From contig NZ_NBYX01000029.1 of NCBI RefSeq assembly GCF_002099195.1, positions 1 to 64,000 of the forward strand: a DNA stretch of 64,000 bases, given 5' to 3'. This document shows positions 1 to 8,146 of the stretch, piece after piece. Under the pieces are notes generated by a model. That model made no database searches, was not told the DNA's origin, and was given only the letters and a program-made list of their open reading frames with translations. Source of the stretch: Burkholderia puraquae (GTDB lineage Bacteria; Pseudomonadota; Gammaproteobacteria; Burkholderiales; Burkholderiaceae). The translations under genes and the position numbers were made by a program. Numbering within the stretch: position 1 is the first letter of the stretch; every line of letters starts with the position of its first letter.

Positions 1-216
1 TCGCCGGTGCGCGCCTACGGCGGCTATGGCGGCTGGGGTGCGACGCAGCGCGACGGCGCGCCGCTGCAGCGCGCGGCGGCCGCCGCGATGTGCGGCTGCG
101 CGAGTGCGTGCGGCATGCACGGTCATGCGCATGCAAGCGCATGGGGCCGCACGTTGCCGACCTCGGACGCGAAGGGCTTCTGGGGCGCGTTCGGCTGTTC
201 GTGCTGGGCGGTCTGA
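1..216 (+). CDS. 3' end of a His/Cys-rich hypothetical protein (partial)
   Basis: This is the C-terminal 71 residues of a gene that begins before the window. The reading frame has the strong G/C third-position bias of a real gene, while the overlapping frame gives arginine-rich nonsense. The peptide is Gly/Ala-rich with a cluster of possible metal ligands (MCGCASACGMHGHAHA) and ends in FGCSCWAV. Its stop lies one base before the ATG of the DoxX gene, so the two are probably translationally coupled. I do not recognise the family. The Cys/His content and the DoxX neighbour would fit a small metal-binding protein, but that is inference from composition only. Confidence 0.5.
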   Translation, partial: SPVRAYGGYGGWGATQRDGAPLQRAAAAAMCGCASACGMHGHAHASAWGRTLPTSDAKGFWGAFGCSCWAV

Positions 217-217
217 C

Positions 218-679
218 ATGGTGACTCCGAGCAATGGCGGCGGCGCCGGCAACCCGGCGTGGGTCCGAGCGCTGCTGGCGCAGCCGTGGGTCCTGCCGCT
301 CGCGCGTCTGGCGCTGGTGTCCGCCTACCTGATCGGCGGTGTCGCGAAGGCGCTCGATTTCGACGGCGCAGTCGCAGAGCAGGCGCATTTCGGTCTGCAC
401 CCGGCCGCGCTATGGGCGGCGCTGGCGATCGCGGTCGAGATCGCCGGCTCGCTGTGCATCGTGCTGGGCCGCTTCACGTGGCTCGGCGCCGGCAGTCTCG
501 GCATGCTGACGCTGGTCGCGATGGCGGTGGCCAACGATTTCTGGAACCGCACGGGCACCGAGCATTTCATGGCGCTCAACAGCTTTTTCGAGCATCTCGG
601 GCTGATCGCCGCACTCGTGCTCGCGACCCTGCTCGCCGATGCGAAGCACCCGGCCGGCGACGGCCGCACTACTCGATGA
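218..679 (+). CDS. DoxX-like membrane protein
   Basis: A 153-residue inner-membrane protein with about four hydrophobic helices. The first contains LARLALVSAYLIGGVAKALD, the usual opening of DoxX-family proteins, followed by segments around AALAIAVEIAGSLCIVLG, LGMLTLVAMAVANDFW and a C-terminal helix. I chose the ATG at 218 rather than the longer frame from 26 because the upstream extension is arginine-rich shadow sequence and the previous gene stops at 216. DoxX proteins are often linked to redox or sulfur chemistry but the biochemical role is unsettled. It heads a tightly packed group with the VOC, DUF1275 and porin genes, which suggests one operon. Confidence 0.8.
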   Translation: MVTPSNGGGAGNPAWVRALLAQPWVLPLARLALVSAYLIGGVAKALDFDGAVAEQAHFGLHPAALWAALAIAVEIAGSLCIVLGRFTWLGAGSLGMLTLVAMAVANDFWNRTGTEHFMALNSFFEHLGLIAALVLATLLADAKHPAGDGRTTR

Positions 680-705
680 CGATGAAACAACCAGGAAACC
701 CTGTG

Positions 706-1620
706 ATGACTACCATTCGCTCCGTATTGCTTGCCGCGATGATCGCGGGCGGTCTTGCCGTCGCGCCGGTCGTGTACGCGAAGCCGCCGGCCGTGCCCGC
801 GCCGGCACCGGTGCTGGCCGTCGGGCCGCAGTACGATACGACGCACGTGTGCGTGTCGCCCGACGATTTCGACCGTTTCACCGACAGCTTCGTCGCGACG
901 TTCGGCGGCAAGAAGTCGAAGCAGGGCGTGTTCCAGGTTACGCCCACGCCGAGCCAGACGATGTCGCAGCTCGTGCTCACGCCGGTCGGCACGGTCTCGG
1001 TGTTCGGCTTCAAGACGCCGATCCCGTATCCGTTCTGCGCGGAGCGCACCGGCTATCTCGTCACCGATCTGGACGTCGCGATGAAGATGGCGCGCGCGCA
1101 CGGCGCGGACGTGATCGTCGACACGTTCCCCGATCCGATCGGCCGCGACGCGATCGTCCGCTGGACCGGCGGCCTGAACATGCAGCTCTATTGGCATACG
1201 GAAGCGCCGCACTACGACGCGCTGGAGACGGTGCCCGAGAACCGCGTGTACGTGTCGCCGGAAAGCGTGCGCAAGCTGGTGCACGATTTCGTCAAGTTCT
1301 CGAACGGCAAGGTGGTGTCCGACAATCTCAAGGCGCCGGGCGTCGAGATCGGCCGGCCGAACGATACGTACCGCCGCATCCGCATCGAATCGGGCTTCGG
1401 CAAGATGACCGTGCTCGTGACCGACGGCCACCTGCCTTACCCGTTCGGCCGCGAGATGACCGGCTACGAAGTGCCCGATCTCGCCGCGACGCTGAAGAAG
1501 GCGCAGGCCGCAGGGGTGACGGTGCTCGTGCCGCCGTTCACGTCGGACGGCCGCGATGCGGCGCTCGTGCAGTTCCCGGGCGGCTACGTCGCCGAGATCC
1601 ACGCGAGCGCGGCGCGATGA
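706..1620 (+). CDS. Exported VOC/glyoxalase-fold protein
   Basis: A 304-residue protein with a Sec signal peptide (hydrophobic stretch ending APVVYA, cleavage near residue 24). The mature part holds two similar halves, each with a glyoxalase/bleomycin-resistance-like unit. The first begins YDTTHVCVSPDDFDRFTDSF and the second begins ENRVYVSPESVRKLVHDF. Each carries a PYPF segment and ends in a DGRDA or GRDAIV segment. The start at 706 has an AGGAA ribosome site 9-14 bases upstream; the in-frame ATG at 676 would give a longer and poorer signal peptide. Its stop overlaps the start of the DUF1275 gene. The substrate is unknown; periplasmic VOC proteins are uncommon compared with cytoplasmic ones. 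Confidence 0.75.
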   Translation: MTTIRSVLLAAMIAGGLAVAPVVYAKPPAVPAPAPVLAVGPQYDTTHVCVSPDDFDRFTDSFVATFGGKKSKQGVFQVTPTPSQTMSQLVLTPVGTVSVFGFKTPIPYPFCAERTGYLVTDLDVAMKMARAHGADVIVDTFPDPIGRDAIVRWTGGLNMQLYWHTEAPHYDALETVPENRVYVSPESVRKLVHDFVKFSNGKVVSDNLKAPGVEIGRPNDTYRRIRIESGFGKMTVLVTDGHLPYPFGREMTGYEVPDLAATLKKAQAAGVTVLVPPFTSDGRDAALVQFPGGYVAEIHASAAR

Positions 1621-2312
1621 AGCACGAGGACACGATTCTTGCCGCGGTGGCCGGCTTCGTCGACACGCTGAGCTTCGTCGCGCTGTTCGGGCTGTTCACT
1701 GCGCACGTGACGGGCAACTTCGTGCTGATCGGCGCGGGCATCGCGGGCTTCGGCCAGGGTGTCGTGCTGAAGCTCAGCGTGTTTCCCGCTTTCGTGTGCG
1801 GCGTGATCGCGAGCAGCCTGATCGCGCGCGCGCTGTCCGCGCGACCTGCGTGGCAGGGCACACGCGCACTGCATGCGGTGCAGGCCGTGCTGCTGCTTGG
1901 CTTCTGCGCGGCCGGCGTGTGGGCGACGCCCGTCACGCAGCCCGACAGCTTGCCGGCGCTCGTGGCCGGCATCGTCGGCACGTTCGCGATGGGCGTGCAG
2001 AATGCGCATCCGCGCGTGATTCCGCGCGCGGGCGTGCCGAACACGGTGATGACCGGTAACGTCACGCAGGCGATCCTCGACGTCGTCGACATGCTGTCCG
2101 CCGGCACGGCCGACAGCGTGCGTGCGGCGGCGCGCGCGCGTTTCGCGAAGATGCTGCCGGCGATCGTCGCGTTCGCGCTCGGCGCGGCGTGCGGGGCGCT
2201 CGGGTTCCGCTATGTCGGCTTCCTGGCGCTGCTCGCGCCCGTTTGCGCGCTCGCGGTGCTCGCGCTGTGCGCGGCGCAATCCGTCGCTGTCGTGACGAAG
2301 GAGCGCGCATGA
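1617..2312 (+). CDS. DUF1275 (YoaK-type) membrane protein
   Basis: A 231-residue multi-pass inner-membrane protein. The opening, with AGFVDTLSFVALFGLFTAHV then TGNFVLIG, matches the conserved start of the DUF1275/YoaK family. The later GMQNAHPR- and TVMTGNVTQ-like segments (here FAMGVQNAHPRV and NTVMTGNVTQAILD) are also family hallmarks. Six or so hydrophobic helices are visible. The ATG overlaps the stop of the VOC gene by four bases (ATGA), and its own stop overlaps the start of the porin gene in the same way, indicating translational coupling. Transport or sensing roles have been proposed for the family; no substrate can be read from the sequence. Confidence 0.85.
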   Translation: MKHEDTILAAVAGFVDTLSFVALFGLFTAHVTGNFVLIGAGIAGFGQGVVLKLSVFPAFVCGVIASSLIARALSARPAWQGTRALHAVQAVLLLGFCAAGVWATPVTQPDSLPALVAGIVGTFAMGVQNAHPRVIPRAGVPNTVMTGNVTQAILDVVDMLSAGTADSVRAAARARFAKMLPAIVAFALGAACGALGFRYVGFLALLAPVCALAVLALCAAQSVAVVTKERA

Positions 2313-3781
2313 GCGGGCAGCGGGAACGGGTGCATCGCGGTCGCTGCTTCGATCGGGCGGCGCGCGCGTCCGTCGTCGCGGGGCTGCTGTTCGCCGGGCG
2401 CGGTGCGGCGTTCGCGGAAACGTCACCGGAATCGGCGCCGGCCACGGATAGCGCCGCCTCGACATGCACGGCCAAGCGGCCGACCGTGCTGTTCAACCGC
2501 TGGCAGGAGGACTGGTCGGTGCTTGCGAATCCGTGCGTGCCGCGCGCACCGCTCGACGGCCTGAAATACCTTCCGCTCGGCAACGATCCGGCCTCCTATG
2601 TGTCGCTCGGCGTGAACCTGCGCGAGCGCCTCGAGACCAACGACGCACCGCTGTTCGGCATCGGCTCCGCGCAATCGGATACGTACCTGATCCAGCGCGT
2701 CGAAGTGCATGCCGATGCGCATCTCGGCCAGCACTGGCAGTTCTTCGTGCAATTGCAGGACGACCGTGCGTTCGGCAAGAACACGATCTCGCCGGTCGAC
2801 AGGAACCCGCTCGATCTCGAGCAGGCGTTCGCGACCTACACGGGCGCGCTCGGCGGCGGCACCTTCAAGCTCCGCGTCGGCCGGCAGGAGATGGCATTCG
2901 ACTTGCAGCGCTTCATCGCCGCGCGCGACGGCCCGAACGTGCGGCAGGCGTTCGATGCGGTGTGGGCCGACTACGAATACCGGAAGTGGCGCTTCATCGC
3001 GTATGCGACGCAGCCCGTGCAGAGCCGCACGGTGTCCGCGTTCGACGACGTGTCGAACCGCGACCTCACGTTCAGCGGCGTGCGCTTCGAGCGGCAGTCG
3101 GTGGGGCCCGGCGACCTGTCGGGCTACTGGTCGCGCTACAACCGCAGCAACGCGCGTTTTCTCGATGCGAGCGGCGCGGAGCGTCGCGACGTGTGGGACC
3201 TGCGGTACACCGGGACGCAGGGTCGTTTCGACTGGGACCTCGAAACGATGCTGCAGACCGGGACGGTCGGCAGGAATACGATCGGGGCGTGGGCGGTCGG
3301 TTCGATTGCCGGCTACAAGCTCGATGCACCGTGGTCGCCACGCGTCGCGTTGCAGGTCGATGCGGCGTCGGGCGACCGGCATCCGCACGACGGTCGTGTC
3401 GAAACCTTCAACCCGCTGTTTCCGAACGGCTATTACTTCACGCTGGCCAGCTTCACCGGGTATTCGAACCTGATCCACGTGAAGCCGTCGGTGACGCTGA
3501 AGCCGTCGCCGAACCTGTCGCTGCTCGGCGCGCTTGGCTTCCAGTGGCGCGAGACGACCGGCGATGCGGTCTACCAGCAGGGCAACGCGGTGGTGCCGGG
3601 CACGGCAGGCAAGGGCGGGTTGTGGACGGGGATGTACGTGCAGTTGCGTGCGGACTGGACGATCGCCGCGAACCTGATCGGCGCGATCGAGGCCGTGCAT
3701 TTCCAGGTCGGCGATGCGATCCGGCAGGCGGGCGGGCACAACGCCGACTACGTCGGGGTCGAGCTGAAGTATGGGTGGTAG
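2309..3781 (+). CDS. Alginate-export-family outer-membrane protein
   Basis: A 490-residue predicted beta-barrel. It begins with a signal-like stretch (ASVVAGLLFAGRGAAFA, cleavage near residue 35) and contains alternating aromatic/hydrophobic strands typical of the alginate export (AlgE-like) domain, such as SLGVNLRERLETNDAPLFG, IQRVEVHADAHLGQHWQFFV and FKLRVGRQEMAFDLQRFI. The protein ends in a strand, VGVELKYGW, with a terminal aromatic as expected for barrel assembly. The ATG at 2309 overlaps the upstream stop. There are no alginate synthesis genes nearby, so the role is probably general solute passage serving this operon rather than alginate secretion; that is inference. Confidence 0.8.
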   Translation: MSGQRERVHRGRCFDRAARASVVAGLLFAGRGAAFAETSPESAPATDSAASTCTAKRPTVLFNRWQEDWSVLANPCVPRAPLDGLKYLPLGNDPASYVSLGVNLRERLETNDAPLFGIGSAQSDTYLIQRVEVHADAHLGQHWQFFVQLQDDRAFGKNTISPVDRNPLDLEQAFATYTGALGGGTFKLRVGRQEMAFDLQRFIAARDGPNVRQAFDAVWADYEYRKWRFIAYATQPVQSRTVSAFDDVSNRDLTFSGVRFERQSVGPGDLSGYWSRYNRSNARFLDASGAERRDVWDLRYTGTQGRFDWDLETMLQTGTVGRNTIGAWAVGSIAGYKLDAPWSPRVALQVDAASGDRHPHDGRVETFNPLFPNGYYFTLASFTGYSNLIHVKPSVTLKPSPNLSLLGALGFQWRETTGDAVYQQGNAVVPGTAGKGGLWTGMYVQLRADWTIAANLIGAIEAVHFQVGDAIRQAGGHNADYVGVELKYGW

Positions 3782-3835
3782 CACGCTTGCCGCGGCGCGT
3801 GCACCGGCGAGTGGCCGCCCGATGCGTGGTGCCGG

Positions 3836-4336
3836 ATGAATGCGCGTGTGCAGGTGCTCGCTTTTTCGGACGAGAAGCTGATCGTACGCAGGCTTGCGCC
3901 GGGCGCTGCGGCGCAGCGCTGGACGCCCGGGCGTGCGCTCCGCTCGGGCCGTTGCGCGCTGTCCGGCGAGAAGATCGTTTGCGGCGATGCCGTCTTCAGC
4001 CCGCGCGGGTGTACGCCATTCGACCCGAATGCCATGATCCTGGCTGCGGCGCTTGAGCGTCCGCGCGCACCGACGGTCCGCCCGCATGTACAGGTGCTCG
4101 AGCGCTCGGCGCAGCTGCTGGTCGTGCGCTGGGTGGAACCGGGGCGTGCGCACTTCGGCGAGCAGCACTGGAAACCCGGGCGCGCACGGCAGGCCGGTAT
4201 CTGCGTGCTGTCGGGCGCGCGGATCGCGTGCGGGGACGACGTGTTCCGCCCGAGCGGACGGCCGGCGCCACCGAATGCACGCGCGATGATCCTGGCCATC
4301 GCACTCGACGGCGCCGAGCGGACGCGCGGCGGGTGA
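3836..4336 (+). CDS. Tandem DUF3331 protein
   Basis: A 166-residue protein made of two copies of the same roughly 70-residue unit. Copy one runs about residues 5-73 (VQVLAFSDEKLIVRRL ... GRCALSGEKIVCGDAVF ... PNAMILAAAL). Copy two runs about 84-157 (VQVLERSAQLLVVRWVEPG ... GICVLSGARIACGDDVF ... NARAMILAIAL). The pattern matches DUF3331, a family found mainly in Burkholderia and relatives. As I recall, members usually carry one such domain. Each unit keeps two spaced cysteines (C-x-LSG-x-x-I-x-CGD). Copy two looks closer to the family pattern (VVRWVEPGRAHFGEQHW) than copy one. No function is known; a hairpin terminator follows. Confidence 0.7.
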   Translation: MNARVQVLAFSDEKLIVRRLAPGAAAQRWTPGRALRSGRCALSGEKIVCGDAVFSPRGCTPFDPNAMILAAALERPRAPTVRPHVQVLERSAQLLVVRWVEPGRAHFGEQHWKPGRARQAGICVLSGARIACGDDVFRPSGRPAPPNARAMILAIALDGAERTRGG

Positions 4337-4370
4337 CGCGTCGCGCACGTGCATGCGTTTGCGCAATGAC

Positions 4371-4394
4371 AAAGGGCGGCTGAAGCCGCCCTTT
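4371..4394. terminator. Bidirectional hairpin terminator
   Basis: A perfect inverted repeat, AAAGGGCGGC - TGAA - GCCGCCCTTT, lies between the DUF3331 gene and the convergent acid phosphatase gene. The A-run on one side and T-run on the other let it work for transcripts from both directions. Confidence 0.8.
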
Positions 4395-4440
4395 GCCGTG
4401 TTGCGGCCGGCATTGCGCCGGCCGGTGCATCGCGATGCCG

Positions 4441-6027
4441 TTACAGGTTCGGCGACAGCGCGAGCGCGTTCGTCAGGTCGCCCATCGGCTGCCCGCCGTT
4501 GGCCTTCAGCGCGTCGTCGCGCTGTTGCAGGCCCGCGAGGCGCGGCAGCGAGAAGCGGCGCGTGATGAAGCGCAGGATCGACGCGGTGTCGTATTGCGTG
4601 TGGTCGACGAAGCCCTTCTTCGAGAACGGCGACACGATGAGTGCCGGAATCCGCGTGCCCGGGCCCCAGCGGTCGCCCTTCGGCGGCGACGCGTGATCCC
4701 AGAATCCGCCGTTTTCGTCGTACGTGACGACCACGACCATGTTCTTCCATTGCGGGCTCGCCTGCAGGTGGGCGAGCACGTTCGCGATGTGCTGGTCGCC
4801 GCTCGCGACGTCCGTGTAACCCGGGTGCTCGTTCAGGTTGCCTTGCGGCTTGTAGAACGCGACCTGCGGCAGCGTGCCCGCGTCGATCGCCTTGATGAAC
4901 TCGCTGCCGTCGGTGCCGCCGTCGAGCAGGTGCTGCGCGCGGTTCGCGCTGCCCGGCGCCTGGTTCGCGTAGTAGTTGAACGGCTGGTGGTGCGGCTGGA
5001 AGTTCGGCGCCGTCATGTTCGGGCCGTAGATCACGTTCGCCGTGCCGCTCTGTGCGGCTTGCAGTGCCTGGTTCCACGCACCGCTGTACCATGCCCACGA
5101 CACGCCCGCGTTGGTCATCAGGTCGCCGATGTTCTGCTGCGACTGCGGCGGCAGCGTCGTCGCGGCCGACGGATCCGCAAGGTTCGGGTCGCCGCCCGAT
5201 GCCGCCTTGTTGCCGCTCGGCTGGTACGGCGGCTGCATCGTGTTGATCGCGTAGAAGTCCGGCGTCAGGTTGCCCGAGTTCACGAACTTCGGCACGCCGT
5301 CGAGCGCGGAAGCCGGTGAGTTGCTCGCGAGCTGCAGCGACTTGCCGTCGGCCGCGACGGCCGAGATCGAACCGGCGGCCGGGCTCTTGTCCGCGTTCGC
5401 GTAGAACGGCGCGCACGCGCAGATCAGGTACTGGTGGTTCAGGAACGAGCCGCCGAACGCGCCCATGAAGAAGTTGTCGGCCAGCGTGAACTGCTGCGCG
5501 ATCTTCCACAGCGGCAGCTTCGTCGCGTCGGGCGTGTAGTGGCCCATCACGAGGCCGCCCGAATCGGCCCACGCGGCGAACATGTCGTTCTTGCCGCCGT
5601 TGATCTGCATCTGGTTCTCGTAGAAGCGGTGATACAGGTCGCGCGTCGTCACGCTCATCGGCGTATTGAAGCCGTTCGGGTCGTCGATTGCGAACGGTGC
5701 GTTCGGCAGGTTGGCCGTCATCGCCTCGGTCACGGCCGGCGTGACGCCCTTCGCGGTCAGGCCGCCCCAGGCCTTCGGCAGCGTCGCGAGCGGCTGGCCG
5801 TTGCGGTCCTTCTGCTGCGCGCTTGCCGCAGTCACGTTCTGCAGGCCGTTCGCGCCCGGGAAGTTGCCGTACAGGTTGTCGAAGCTGCGGTTTTCCGCGT
5901 AGATCACGACGACGTTCTTCACCGTCGACAGGCCTTGCTGCTGCACGTCGTCGCCGCCGCAGGCGGTGAGGGCGGCGGCCGCGGCAACGGCGATCGGTGT
6001 AAAGCGAATCCAGGCGTGGTTTTTCAT
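4441..6027 (-). CDS. acpA: Acid phosphatase / phospholipase C-type lipoprotein
   Basis: A 528-residue member of the phosphoesterase family that includes bacterial phospholipase C and AcpA acid phosphatases. The N-terminus is a lipoprotein signal with lipobox LTAC (lipidated Cys at 23). Family motifs are clear: VVVIYAENRSFDNLYGNFPG (metal/nucleophile region), LPLWKIAQQFTLADNFFMG, FLNHQYLICAC, HPGYTDVASGDQHI, VVVVTYDENGGFWDHA and RIPALIVSPFSKKGFVDHTQ. It probably releases phosphate from esters at the cell surface or periplasm. Purine-rich sequence (AGAGAGATAGAGAG) precedes the ATG. It is divergent from a cytochrome peroxidase gene, and the region between them holds Pho-box-like repeats, which would suit a phosphate-scavenging enzyme. 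Phosphatase versus phospholipase specificity cannot be decided by reading. Confidence 0.85.
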   Translation of the reverse strand: MKNHAWIRFTPIAVAAAAALTACGGDDVQQQGLSTVKNVVVIYAENRSFDNLYGNFPGANGLQNVTAASAQQKDRNGQPLATLPKAWGGLTAKGVTPAVTEAMTANLPNAPFAIDDPNGFNTPMSVTTRDLYHRFYENQMQINGGKNDMFAAWADSGGLVMGHYTPDATKLPLWKIAQQFTLADNFFMGAFGGSFLNHQYLICACAPFYANADKSPAAGSISAVAADGKSLQLASNSPASALDGVPKFVNSGNLTPDFYAINTMQPPYQPSGNKAASGGDPNLADPSAATTLPPQSQQNIGDLMTNAGVSWAWYSGAWNQALQAAQSGTANVIYGPNMTAPNFQPHHQPFNYYANQAPGSANRAQHLLDGGTDGSEFIKAIDAGTLPQVAFYKPQGNLNEHPGYTDVASGDQHIANVLAHLQASPQWKNMVVVVTYDENGGFWDHASPPKGDRWGPGTRIPALIVSPFSKKGFVDHTQYDTASILRFITRRFSLPRLAGLQQRDDALKANGGQPMGDLTNALALSPNL

Positions 6028-6172
6028 CCGTTGTACTCTCTATCTCTCTCTTGTCGCGTGGGGAACCGGAGCATTCGTGTACCGCCGGTTCGCGAGGTGA
6101 CCGTGGCATGTCCGGCTGTAAGCATTTTGAGGGTGCGATTTGACAGGCGGGTGTAGGCGTCCTTTCGATTGC

Positions 6173-6212
6173 CTGTCGGCGAGGCGTCATGTAACGGTCA
6201 TGCGGCTGACAT
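6173..6212 (+). promoter_or_regulatory. Candidate PhoB-binding array (four 11-bp-phased half-sites)
   Basis: Four 7-mers occur at exact 11-bp spacing on the plus strand: CTGTCGG (6173), GCGTCAT (6184), CGGTCAT (6195) and CTGACAT (6206). They compare with the E. coli PHO-box half-site CTGTCAT, matching 5, 5, 6 and 6 of 7 positions. TAAACT at 6212-6217, a possible -10, lies 10 nt after the second and third repeats taken as a classic 18-bp box. The orientation points to the cytochrome peroxidase gene at 6252, but the array also lies upstream of the divergent acpA. This is read by eye; no matrix score was computed. Confidence 0.5.
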
Positions 6213-6251
6213 AAACTCCGGCCGCTCCTGAACCCACTTTCCGACGAATCG

Positions 6252-7637
6252 ATGAAGCCTCGCCAACCGACAGCCGCCGCGTTCGCGCGTTCGTGGCTGC
6301 ACCTGACCGGCGCGCTCGCGCTGGCCACCACGCTTGCAACCCTTGCCGGCTGTGACGGACAGCCGGGAGCGGGCGCGCCGCCCGTGCAGGCCGCGAGCGC
6401 GGCGAGTGCGCCGGGCGCCGCGAACGTGGTTGCGTCCGCAACGGTTTCCGCCAGCGGCGCGGTGGTCGAGACGAACCGGCCGCAGACGCGGGCACAAGTT
6501 TACGAAGGCGTGCGCCGGATGACGGCGCTCGGCAAGCAACTCTTCTTCGACCCTGCGCTGTCAGGTTCCGGCAAGCTCGCGTGCGCGTCGTGCCACCGCC
6601 CCGATCACGCATTCGGCCCGCCCAATGCGCTCGCCGTGCAGTTCGGCGGCGACGACATGAAGCGCCCGGGCTTTCGTGCGGTGCCGTCGCTCAAGTACCT
6701 GCAGGGCGTGCCGCAGTTCACCGAGCACTTCCACGACTCCGACGACGAAGGCGACGAGAGCGTCGATGCGGGCCCGACGGGCGGCCTCACGTGGGACGGC
6801 CGCGTCGACACGGGGGCCGAGCAGGCGCGCATTCCGCTCACGTCGCCGTTCGAGATGAACAGCTCGCCCGCGAGGGTCGTGCAGGCCGTGAAGGCCGCGC
6901 CGTATGCGGACGAGTTCCGCGCGGTGTTCGGTGTGAAGGTGCTCGACGACGACGCGGCCACGTTCAAGGCCGTGCTGCGCGCGCTCGAGACGTTCGAGCA
7001 GACGCCCGAACTGTTCTCGCCGTACACGAGCAAGTACGACGCGTATCTCGCCGGCCATGCGCAGCTCACGCCGGCCGAACTGCGCGGTCTACAGTTGTTC
7101 AACGACGAGAAGAAGGGCAACTGCGCGAGCTGCCACATCAGCCAGCGCGCGCTCGACGGCACGCCGCCGCAGTTCAGCGATTTCGGGCTGATCGCGATCG
7201 CGGTGCCGCGCAACCGCGCGCTGCCCGTCAATCGCGACCCGCGTTTCCACGATCTCGGCGCGTGCGGCCCCGAGCGTACCGACCTGAAGGGCCGCGACGA
7301 ATTCTGCGGGCTGTTCCGCACGCCGTCGCTGCGCAACGTCGCGCTGCGCAAGACGTTCTTCCACAACGGCGTGTATCACACGCTGGAGGACGTGATGCGC
7401 TTCTACGTCGAGCGCGACATCCATCCGGAGAAGTTCTACCCGGTCGTGCACGGCAAGGTGCAGATCTACGACGACCTGCCGAAGCGCTACTGGCCGAACA
7501 TCAACCGCGAGGCGCCGTTCGACCGCAAGCGCGGCGAGCAGCCGGCGCTGAACGCGGCCGAGATCAAGGACGTGATCGCATTCCTCGGCACGCTGACTGA
7601 CGGATATCAGCCAACGGCCGCGCCGGCCGGCCACTAG
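6252..7637 (+). CDS. Di-heme cytochrome c peroxidase, lipoprotein type
   Basis: A 461-residue exported protein of the bacterial di-heme cytochrome c peroxidase/MauG superfamily, which reduces hydrogen peroxide or oxidises partner proteins in the periplasm. It has a lipobox (LAGC, Cys 34), suggesting membrane anchoring, then an Ala-rich linker. Two c-type heme sites are present: CASCH at residues 111-115 and CASCH at 291-295. The downstream FRTPSLRNVALRKTFFHNG segment is the usual C-terminal heme-domain signature. An acidic insertion, HFHDSDDEGDESVD, sits around residues 159-172 and is unusual. The gene stands alone, behind the candidate Pho-box array. Classical peroxidase versus MauG-like modifying enzyme cannot be resolved here. 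Confidence 0.85.
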   Translation: MKPRQPTAAAFARSWLHLTGALALATTLATLAGCDGQPGAGAPPVQAASAASAPGAANVVASATVSASGAVVETNRPQTRAQVYEGVRRMTALGKQLFFDPALSGSGKLACASCHRPDHAFGPPNALAVQFGGDDMKRPGFRAVPSLKYLQGVPQFTEHFHDSDDEGDESVDAGPTGGLTWDGRVDTGAEQARIPLTSPFEMNSSPARVVQAVKAAPYADEFRAVFGVKVLDDDAATFKAVLRALETFEQTPELFSPYTSKYDAYLAGHAQLTPAELRGLQLFNDEKKGNCASCHISQRALDGTPPQFSDFGLIAIAVPRNRALPVNRDPRFHDLGACGPERTDLKGRDEFCGLFRTPSLRNVALRKTFFHNGVYHTLEDVMRFYVERDIHPEKFYPVVHGKVQIYDDLPKRYWPNINREAPFDRKRGEQPALNAAEIKDVIAFLGTLTDGYQPTAAPAGH

Positions 7638-7748
7638 AAGGCGGCGTCCACGGCACGCATGCTATCCTCGCTCGCTGACAGGCGCAGTGTGCGTGCCGGT
7701 TCGCCGGCATGCACCGCGCCGTTCGATCGAACATCCAAGGAGAACAAC

Positions 7749-8135
7749 ATGTCGATGCGTGCATCCCTTTCCGTCGTCACGCGTGTGCTGGCCGGCGCCG
7801 CGTGCGCAGCCGCGATGCTGCCCGCCCATGCGCAGAACAACCTGAACTTCCTGAACGACACGCCGCTCAGCTACTTCAGCAAGACCGACCGTGCGTCGCT
7901 CTCCAAGGCTGTCACGCAGGTGCGCGACGAAGGCAAGGACGGCGAGGCCACGACGTGGCAGAGCAGCGGCCGCGGCACGCAGATCGATGCGAAGCTGACG
8001 CCGGCCACGACCGAGACGGACGGCAAGACCTGCCGTGAAATCGCCACCGAAATCACCGCGAAGGGCCAGACGATGACGCTCAAGCCCGTCTATTGCAAGA
8101 CCGACGCGGGCAAGTGGCAGCTGCAGAAGCGCTGA
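7749..8135 (+). CDS. Small secreted protein with surface-antigen-like C-terminus
   Basis: A 128-residue exported protein. The signal peptide ends MLPAHA, giving a mature start at QNNLNFL. The C-terminal half (KTCREIATEITAKGQTMTLKPVYCKTDAGKWQLQKR region) resembles the C-terminal domain of the RT0821/Lpp0805 or 17-kDa surface-antigen type, with two cysteines about 19 residues apart that could form a disulfide. The start at 7749 is set by the AAGGAG ribosome site at 7737-7742. It is followed after 11 bases by a NUDIX gene and may share its transcript. Function unknown. Confidence 0.75.
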   Translation: MSMRASLSVVTRVLAGAACAAAMLPAHAQNNLNFLNDTPLSYFSKTDRASLSKAVTQVRDEGKDGEATTWQSSGRGTQIDAKLTPATTETDGKTCREIATEITAKGQTMTLKPVYCKTDAGKWQLQKR

Positions 8136-8146
8136 GCACGCGCGCG

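Noticed and set aside
2423-6331. A 1302-codon open frame on the minus strand, and a 1372-codon one at 13330-17448
   Set aside because: Both are Arg/Ala/His-rich shadow translations antisense to, or out of frame with, genes with clear family motifs. Long false frames are expected in such GC-rich DNA.
7749-8135. Classifying the small secreted protein as a full 17-kDa surface antigen
   Set aside because: It lacks the glycine-zipper half of that family; only the C-terminal portion is similar.
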